In this document: piece by piece, positions 15,358 through 19,417 of the stretch | Position numbering within the stretch: the stretch's first letter is position 1 | Layout: every line of letters begins with the position of its first letter | Made by a program: the position numbers and the translations under genes | Notes under the pieces: generated by a model | What the model saw: only the letters and a program-made list of their open reading frames with translations | Databases searched by the model: none | Told to the model about the DNA's origin: nothing | DNA from: an uncultured Selenomonas sp. | Lineage (GTDB): Bacteria > Bacillota > Negativicutes > Selenomonadales > Selenomonadaceae | NCBI GenBank assembly: GCA_905372355.1 | Contig: CAJPOT010000025.1 | Coordinates: 1-19,417 of the forward strand | DNA length: 19,417 nt | Reading direction: 5' to 3'

Positions 15358-16353
15358 CTAAAAAATCCAAAGAACAATCTGATATGCCAATGCCCCCATG
15401 ACAGCCGTACACGGAATCGTCAGCACCCATGCCACGAGCATCTGCTGCGCAACTCCCCAACGCACGGCACGAATGCGCTTCGCCGTGCCAACGCCCATGA
15501 TCGATCCGGAAACAACATGTGTCGTACTGACGGGCAGATGCAGAAGCGTCGCCGAAAAAATGACGATGGAAGAATTGAGATCGGCAGCGAAGCCGCTGAT
15601 CGGCTCAAGCTTGAAGATCTTACCGCCAATCGTGCGGATGATGCGCCAGCCGCCGAGCGCCGTGCCGCACGCCATCGCCGCCGCGCATAGGAACTTCACA
15701 TAATCGGGAACCTCAAAGCTCGACAGATAGCCGCCAGAAAGCAACGCCAGAGTGATGATACCCATCGACTTCTGCGCATCGTTCGAGCCATGTGAAAAAG
15801 CCATGGTCGCAGCCGAGAGAATCTGCATCTTTTTGAAGCGCCCATTGAGCGCCGACGGTGCGAAGCGGCCAAACAACAGAAAGAGCACTGTCATGACAAT
15901 GAAGCCGGAAAAAATCGCCAAGAGCGGCGACGCGATCAACGACAGGACGATCTTGCCTATACCTATGAAATTCAATCCCGTGCTTCCCGTGGAAACGAGC
16001 ACCGCACCGATAATACCGCCGACCAGCGCATGTGAAGAGCTGCTTGGCATCGCCACATACCAAGTGAAAAGATTCCAAACGATCGATCCCATGAGAGCTG
16101 CTATGATGATATGCTCATCAACCATCTCCGCACTCGCAACGATGTCGCCGCCAATCGTCTTTGCAACGCCCGTGCTATAAATCGCACCGAGGAAGTTTAA
16201 AGCAGCCGCCATGACGATGGCGTGCGCAGGCTTGATGGCACGCGTCGAGACGGACGTGGCAATGGCATTCGCCGTGTCGTGAAAACCATTGATGAAGTCA
16301 AACAGCAAGGCAAGCACGATAACCGTCAGTATAAGAAACTGCAGCTCATGCAT
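15358..16353 (-). CDS. pit: PiT-family inorganic phosphate transporter
   Basis: 331-residue polytopic membrane protein importing phosphate with H+ or Na+, often as a metal-phosphate complex. The two PiT signature repeats are clear: GFHDTANA (23-30) and GSNDAQKS (189-196). Supporting motifs are SSSSHALVGG (104-113) and PVSTTHVVSG near the C-terminus. About ten hydrophobic segments are visible. The start ATG lies within the end of the upstream DUF47 gene, an 8-base overlap, which indicates translational coupling. A terminator follows. Cation and selectivity cannot be read from sequence. The gene symbol is generic for the family. Confidence 0.95.
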   Translation of the reverse strand: MHELQFLILTVIVLALLFDFINGFHDTANAIATSVSTRAIKPAHAIVMAAALNFLGAIYSTGVAKTIGGDIVASAEMVDEHIIIAALMGSIVWNLFTWYVAMPSSSSHALVGGIIGAVLVSTGSTGLNFIGIGKIVLSLIASPLLAIFSGFIVMTVLFLLFGRFAPSALNGRFKKMQILSAATMAFSHGSNDAQKSMGIITLALLSGGYLSSFEVPDYVKFLCAAAMACGTALGGWRIIRTIGGKIFKLEPISGFAADLNSSIVIFSATLLHLPVSTTHVVSGSIMGVGTAKRIRAVRWGVAQQMLVAWVLTIPCTAVMGALAYQIVLWIF

Positions 16354-16972
16354 ACTTCATCACCACGCCGCGCACCATGTCCGCGACCTTCTCGCAATGA
16401 TCGAGTGTATCCTCCAGATATTCCAGAAGATCCTTCCATTTGATGAGTTCGATGGGATCTTTGAGATTCTCAAAGAGATTGGCGACCTCATTGCGATAGA
16501 CGCGATCCCCTTCGCTCTCCAAACTGCTGATGCGGTGCGTACACTTTAAGATCTCATTCTGGTTCTTTTTCACATGTTTCAAGAGCTTGAACGCCTTCAT
16601 CATCTCCTCCGTACATTCGATGAGGAGTTTCGTGAGGGCGATCGCGCTGTCACGAACACCAGCGATATGATACATGACGACGCGCTGCAGCGTGCCCTGC
16701 AGGAAATCAACGCCATCGTCCAAGCCGTTGGCGAGCGCATAGATATCCTCACGATCGATCGGCGTGATGAATGTCTGGTTGAGCTTGTCAATAATCCTGT
16801 CATTGACGGCATCGGCCTCATGCTCAAGATCGATGATCTCGCGCATCTTCGCTTCCGCCTTGCTGTAGTCCTGCATGACCTCATCCATCATCACAGCGCA
16901 TTTATGGAAATACTGGGCGCTTTCGAGGAACAAGTCGAAAAACTCCGAGTCCTTGTTCTTGAAATTAAACAT
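16346..16972 (-). CDS. DUF47/PhoU-like phosphate transport accessory protein
   Basis: 208-residue, largely alpha-helical protein of the DUF47 (PhoU_div, YkaA) family. It has PhoU-like repeating features such as EIIDLEHEADAVNDRIIDKL and TPIDREDIYALANGLDDGVDFLQ, given here as the family blocks EHEADAVNDRI and DREDIYALANGLDD. In the family these proteins are encoded immediately before PiT transporters and are thought to regulate or couple phosphate uptake. The ATG at 16972 has GGGAGGAAACAG directly upstream. Its stop overlaps the PiT start by 8 bp. A candidate promoter with a direct repeat lies at 17014-17045. The exact role is inferred from context. Confidence 0.93.
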   Translation of the reverse strand: MFNFKNKDSEFFDLFLESAQYFHKCAVMMDEVMQDYSKAEAKMREIIDLEHEADAVNDRIIDKLNQTFITPIDREDIYALANGLDDGVDFLQGTLQRVVMYHIAGVRDSAIALTKLLIECTEEMMKAFKLLKHVKKNQNEILKCTHRISSLESEGDRVYRNEVANLFENLKDPIELIKWKDLLEYLEDTLDHCEKVADMVRGVVMKYA

Positions 16973-17013
16973 CTGTTTCCTCCCAGAATACAGTAATCAT
17001 CGACTCTTTTGCT

Positions 17014-17029
17014 ATCACTATATCACTAT
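17014..17029. repeat. Tandem 8-bp repeat at the DUF47-pit promoter
   Basis: ATCACTAT occurs twice head to tail (17014-17021 and 17022-17029). It overlaps the proposed -10 element of the DUF47-pit operon, so it is a possible regulator site, although it is short enough to arise by chance. Confidence 0.5.
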
Positions 17030-17045
17030 TTTACGGATAGAGCAA
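17017..17045 (-). promoter_or_regulatory. Candidate promoter of the DUF47-pit operon
   Basis: On the minus strand TTGCTC (17040-17045) and TATAGT (17017-17022) are separated by 17 bases. The -35 is imperfect. It lies between the TfoX-domain gene and the DUF47 gene, about 45 bp before the start codon. Confidence 0.45.
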
Positions 17046-17049
17046 TATT

Positions 17050-17367
17050 TCATTTCTTTTTCTCTCTCGGCACAGGCAGTTCCTCATACATCGCACGCAC
17101 CAACTCGCTCAAAAACGCCTTATCATCCAAACGATCCACCAACAGCATTTCCTTCGCCCCCTCATAAGGCAGTTCATACGCTGCATCCGGCATATGCACA
17201 ACAGCTGCCTTGACCGGCTTCACAAGGAATTGATCATCGTAAATTCCTCCGAAGATTTTTTTCTTATAATATAGGATGTACTCGCCCATCATAGCACGAT
17301 AAGAAATATCTTCCAAACCGGATAGCTGTTCCAATACGAACTCCAGATACTCTTTCGTCGATGCCAT
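17050..17367 (-). CDS. TfoX/Sxy N-terminal domain protein
   Basis: 105-residue protein consisting of a lone TfoX_N domain. The typical sequence blocks are present: LSGLEDISYRAMMGEYILYY (about 15-34), IFGGIYDDQFLVKP, and the PYEGAKEMLLVD stretch. In gamma-proteobacteria full-length Sxy/TfoX promotes competence gene expression; the function of single-domain versions in Firmicutes is not established. The ATG at 17367 has GGAGG about 7 bases upstream, and an in-frame start ten codons earlier (17397) would overlap that site. It begins 30 bp after the comM stop on the same strand and may be co-transcribed, which links two competence-associated families. The basic C-terminus (REKKK) is unremarkable. 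Confidence 0.85.
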   Translation of the reverse strand: MASTKEYLEFVLEQLSGLEDISYRAMMGEYILYYKKKIFGGIYDDQFLVKPVKAAVVHMPDAAYELPYEGAKEMLLVDRLDDKAFLSELVRAMYEELPVPREKKK

Positions 17368-17397
17368 AAACATTCCTCCATCAACATTACTTCTCAA

Positions 17398-18927
17398 TCA
17401 TTCCACACTCAGCCCCACATCGTCCCTCAATTGTATGGCTTCTCCCACATGCTTCGCCTCGATCGTCGCCGCTCCGTCGAGATCGGCAATCGTGCGTGCG
17501 ACCTTAATGATGCGGTCATACGAGCGTGCTGATAAATTCATGACTTGAAATGCCTGCGCCAAGAGATTCTGCGCCTCTGGCTCAAGATGGCACGTCTTTT
17601 TCAAAATCGCATGGCTCATCTGCGCGTTGCAGAATATGCCCCATTCCTGTAACCGCTCCATCTGAATCTCACGCGCAGCCAGGACACGCTCCCGAATCGC
17701 AGCCGAAGATTCCGCCTTCTCCACAGATGTCATATCCTCGTACTTGACGCGCGGCACATGGACATGAATGTCGATGCGGTCGAGCAGCGGCCCCGAAATC
17801 TTCCGCGTATAGCGCTTGATCTCATTCGGTGTGCAGTCGCAGCTCTTCTCCTTATCGCCAAAATAGCCGCACGGACAAGGATTCATTGCCACGACCAAAA
17901 TGATACGAGAGGGAAATGTCAGCGTCGCATTAACACGTGCCACCGTCACAGCGCCATCCTCCAACGGCTGGCGCAGGACTTCCAGCGTCGACTTACCGAA
18001 CTCCGGCAGCTCGTCGAGAAACAGCACGCCGTGATGCGAGAGCGTCACCTCGCCCGGACGCGGGATGCTGCCGCCGCCGATCATCGCCACCGTCGACGTC
18101 GTATGATGCGGACTGCGAAAAGGACGAGTCTCGACGAGACCGCTGCCGTCCTTCAAAAGCCCCGCGATGCTGTAGATCTTCGTCACCTCGAGCGCTTCCT
18201 GCCGCGTCATCGGCGGCAGAATCGACGGCAGGCGTCGCGCGAGCATCGTCTTGCCCGAGCCTGGAACGCCGACCATCAGAAGATTGTGCCCGCCTGCCGC
18301 CGCAATCTCAAGTGCACGCTTGGCGAAGAACTGCCCCTGCACATCGGCAAAGTCATCCGAAGGCACTTCTGTATCACAGGCCGCAGCAGGCATCGCTTCC
18401 AACGGAAGCAATTCCGCCTTGCCCAAGAGAAAATCGTACAGCTCGCGCAAGTTTTTCGGCGCATACACGCGGATGCCGTCGACGAGCAATGCCTCACTGC
18501 TGTTGCCGGGCGCGACGAAGATTTCACGAAAGCCATGTTCCTTCGCCCCGACCGTCATGGAGAGCACGCCGCGCACACTCCGAAGTTCCCCTTCCAAAGA
18601 AAGTTCCGCCGCAAACAAGGCACGCTCCATGCGCTCTGCTGGAATCAGCCCATACGCCGCCAAAAGCCCGACGGCGATCGGCAAATCGAGTCCCGAGCTG
18701 TCCTTTCGTATATCTGCAGGCGCAAGATTGATCGTCACCCGCGCAGGTTTGAGCTTCACGCCTGTATTCTTGATTGCCGTGCGCACACGCTCACGCGATT
18801 CCTTCACCGCCGTATCAAGAAGCCCGACAATGTCGAACGCAGGAAATCCATAAGAAACATCAACCTCGACATCGATGATCCTCCCATCGACCCCGAACGT
18901 CACCGCACCATACGATTTAGCAAACAC
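17398..18927 (-). CDS. comM: ComM/YifB family Mg-chelatase-like AAA+ ATPase
   Basis: 509-residue protein. ComM of Vibrio and Haemophilus is a hexameric branch-migration helicase that promotes integration of transformed DNA. The N-terminal Lon-protease-like (ChlI) domain covers about 1-170, the AAA+ module has Walker A GVPGSGKT (220-227) and Walker B VLFLDE (301-306), and LLDRID (381-386) carries the arginine-finger region. A cysteine cluster C351, C353, C363 and C365 lies in NPCPCGYFG and CDCTP. A C-terminal Mg-chelatase helical domain completes it. The start is GTG at 18927, preceded by AGAGGTG about 7 bases away, and the protein then begins VFAKSYGAVTFG as family members do. The 43 extra in-frame codons upstream are AT-rich and non-homologous. 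A decayed second copy of the 5' end lies just upstream. Confidence 0.95.
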   Translation of the reverse strand: MFAKSYGAVTFGVDGRIIDVEVDVSYGFPAFDIVGLLDTAVKESRERVRTAIKNTGVKLKPARVTINLAPADIRKDSSGLDLPIAVGLLAAYGLIPAERMERALFAAELSLEGELRSVRGVLSMTVGAKEHGFREIFVAPGNSSEALLVDGIRVYAPKNLRELYDFLLGKAELLPLEAMPAAACDTEVPSDDFADVQGQFFAKRALEIAAAGGHNLLMVGVPGSGKTMLARRLPSILPPMTRQEALEVTKIYSIAGLLKDGSGLVETRPFRSPHHTTSTVAMIGGGSIPRPGEVTLSHHGVLFLDELPEFGKSTLEVLRQPLEDGAVTVARVNATLTFPSRIILVVAMNPCPCGYFGDKEKSCDCTPNEIKRYTRKISGPLLDRIDIHVHVPRVKYEDMTSVEKAESSAAIRERVLAAREIQMERLQEWGIFCNAQMSHAILKKTCHLEPEAQNLLAQAFQVMNLSARSYDRIIKVARTIADLDGAATIEAKHVGEAIQLRDDVGLSVE

Positions 18928-19062
18928 AAAGCTGCACCTCTTTTTGATTGGAATGGTGTTTCTTTTGTTTACTATTTTTCTCCATTGATGAGACTTAATC
19001 CTGCTTTTGATGGAAAATTGCGGCGAATACCAAAATCCCACTTCTGTATTCTGCAAATATGA

Positions 19063-19225
19063 TTAAGCGAGATGGACTGTCACCCGCTCCTTCGACTCCT
19101 TCAGCGACGTATCAGGAAGTTCCACCATCTCAGACCCCGGCAACCCCCGGCGACACATCCACTTCAACGTCGATAATCCGTCCGTCAATCCCGAGGGTCG
19201 TTGCACCATAAGTCTTTGCAAACAA
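19063..19225 (-). pseudogene. Frameshifted fragment of a second comM 5' end
   Basis: On the minus strand, TTG at 19225 opens a frame reading FAKTYGATTLGIDG then RIIDVEVDVS, clearly homologous to residues 2-25 of the adjacent intact comM product (FAKSYGAVTFGVDG, RIIDVEVDVS). A stop follows shortly. In the +1 frame the similarity continues as SEMVELPDTSLKESKERV, matching comM residues 31-48 (FDIVGLLDTAVKESRERV). One extra G in the GGGGG run near 19150 accounts for the shift (163 bp equals 54 codons plus one base). Similarity ends after ERV and a TAA follows at 19063-19065. It is thus a truncated and frameshifted remnant about 135 bp upstream of the functional gene. It seems to keep a candidate promoter and a ribosome-binding-site-like GGAAGG. 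Confidence 0.85.
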
Positions 19226-19258
19226 CGGCCTTCCCTTCCACGTTTCAAATATAAGAAA

Positions 19259-19267
19259 ACTATAGCA
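19259..19267 (-). promoter_or_regulatory. Extended -10 upstream of the comM fragment
   Basis: On the minus strand TGCTATAGT (extended -10 with TATAGT at 19259-19264) lies about 34 bases upstream of the fragment's TTG. No good -35 is visible at 17 bp. It could drive transcription through the remnant into comM. Confidence 0.4.
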
Positions 19268-19306
19268 CAGGATAGGGGAAGATGGCTAATGATTCTTTAC
19301 AAAAGA

Positions 19307-19350
19307 AAAAGAGATTCCAAACGCTAGGTAGAGCGAATGGAATCTCTTTT
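19307..19350. terminator. Strong bidirectional terminator at the right edge
   Basis: AAAAGAGATTCCA (19307-19319) pairs perfectly with TGGAATCTCTTTT (19338-19350), with an inner CGCT/AGCG stem on the same axis. The minus-strand side is followed by TTTTTCTTTTG, a strong U tract. It lies about 30 bases after the stop of the partial gene at the right edge and ends that transcript before the comM locus. Confidence 0.88.
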
Positions 19351-19378
19351 GTGTGTAGAATTTACCGTATGACAGGAA

Positions 19379-19417
19379 TTAAGCTCCGACTGTTGCGGCT
19401 TTATATTCAACCGACGC
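19379..19417 (-). CDS. C-terminal end of a gene running off the right edge
   Basis: The last 39 bases read on the minus strand as an open frame ending ASVEYKAATVGA and a TAA at 19379-19381. A strong minus-strand terminator follows about 30 bases later, which supports a real gene end. Twelve residues are too few to identify the product. Confidence 0.45.
   Translation of the reverse strand, partial: ASVEYKAATVGA

Noticed and set aside
1954..17029. CRISPR array suggested by short tandem repeats
   Set aside because: The repeats (11 bp and 8 bp) are too short, have no spacers, and no cas gene is present.
17758..19062. Long plus-strand open frame (about 434 codons) antisense to comM
   Set aside because: Shadow of comM with low-complexity Arg/His composition; comM itself has complete AAA+ motifs.
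19063..19248. A 61-codon minus-strand open frame as an intact small gene
   Set aside because: Only its C-terminal part is homologous to ComM; its N-terminal part is out of frame relative to that homology, so it is part of a frameshifted remnant rather than a gene.

Overview
The window reads as an ordinary housekeeping stretch from a moderately GC-rich, diderm Firmicute of the Negativicutes, most likely Selenomonas-like. This is an inference. It rests on the Firmicute-style order tig-clpP-clpX-lon-engB, the strong AGGAGG ribosome binding sites, a siroheme-decarboxylase pair as found in Firmicutes and anaerobes, and a solute-binding protein with a signal peptide but no lipobox cysteine, which fits a periplasm. 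No 16S gene or other direct taxonomic marker is present.

Layout from left to right. Nearly everything is on the minus strand, so operons read right to left. Positions 44-3058 hold cinA/pncC, rimO and an orphan iron-type solute-binding protein. Positions 3059-3726 hold a small plus-strand RelB/RelE-type toxin-antitoxin cassette, preceded by an AT-rich palindromic control region. A bidirectional terminator at 3748-3790 separates it from a long minus-strand block at 3809-12260. In transcription order that block is tig, clpP, clpX, (hairpin terminator), lon, engB, ahbA, ahbB and a class I/II aminotransferase. Trigger factor, ClpXP and Lon form a proteostasis unit, EngB acts in ribosome assembly, and AhbA/AhbB decarboxylate siroheme on the way to haem or haem d1. 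The aminotransferase start codon overlaps the ahbB stop codon.

Divergent from tig, on the plus strand, is a TVP38/TMEM64 (VTT) membrane protein at 12497-13264. Then comes a gene-poor stretch of about 300 bp with hairpins. The minus strand resumes with a P-loop nucleoside kinase fused to a threonyl-tRNA-synthetase-like N-terminal part (13572-15218). It is followed by a phosphate pair (a DUF47/PhoU-like protein overlapping a PiT-family transporter), a TfoX N-terminal-domain protein, and ComM/YifB. Upstream of comM sits a frameshifted fragment of a second comM 5' end, and then a strong terminator belonging to a gene that runs off the right edge.

I found no CRISPR array, prophage, insertion sequence, rRNA or tRNA. 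The least ordinary items are the comM fragment, the palindrome array in front of the toxin-antitoxin pair, the ahbAB-aminotransferase coupling, the clpX terminator placed almost on top of the lon ribosome binding site, and a possible small RNA in 13265-13571. None of these amounts to a clearly new system from sequence alone.
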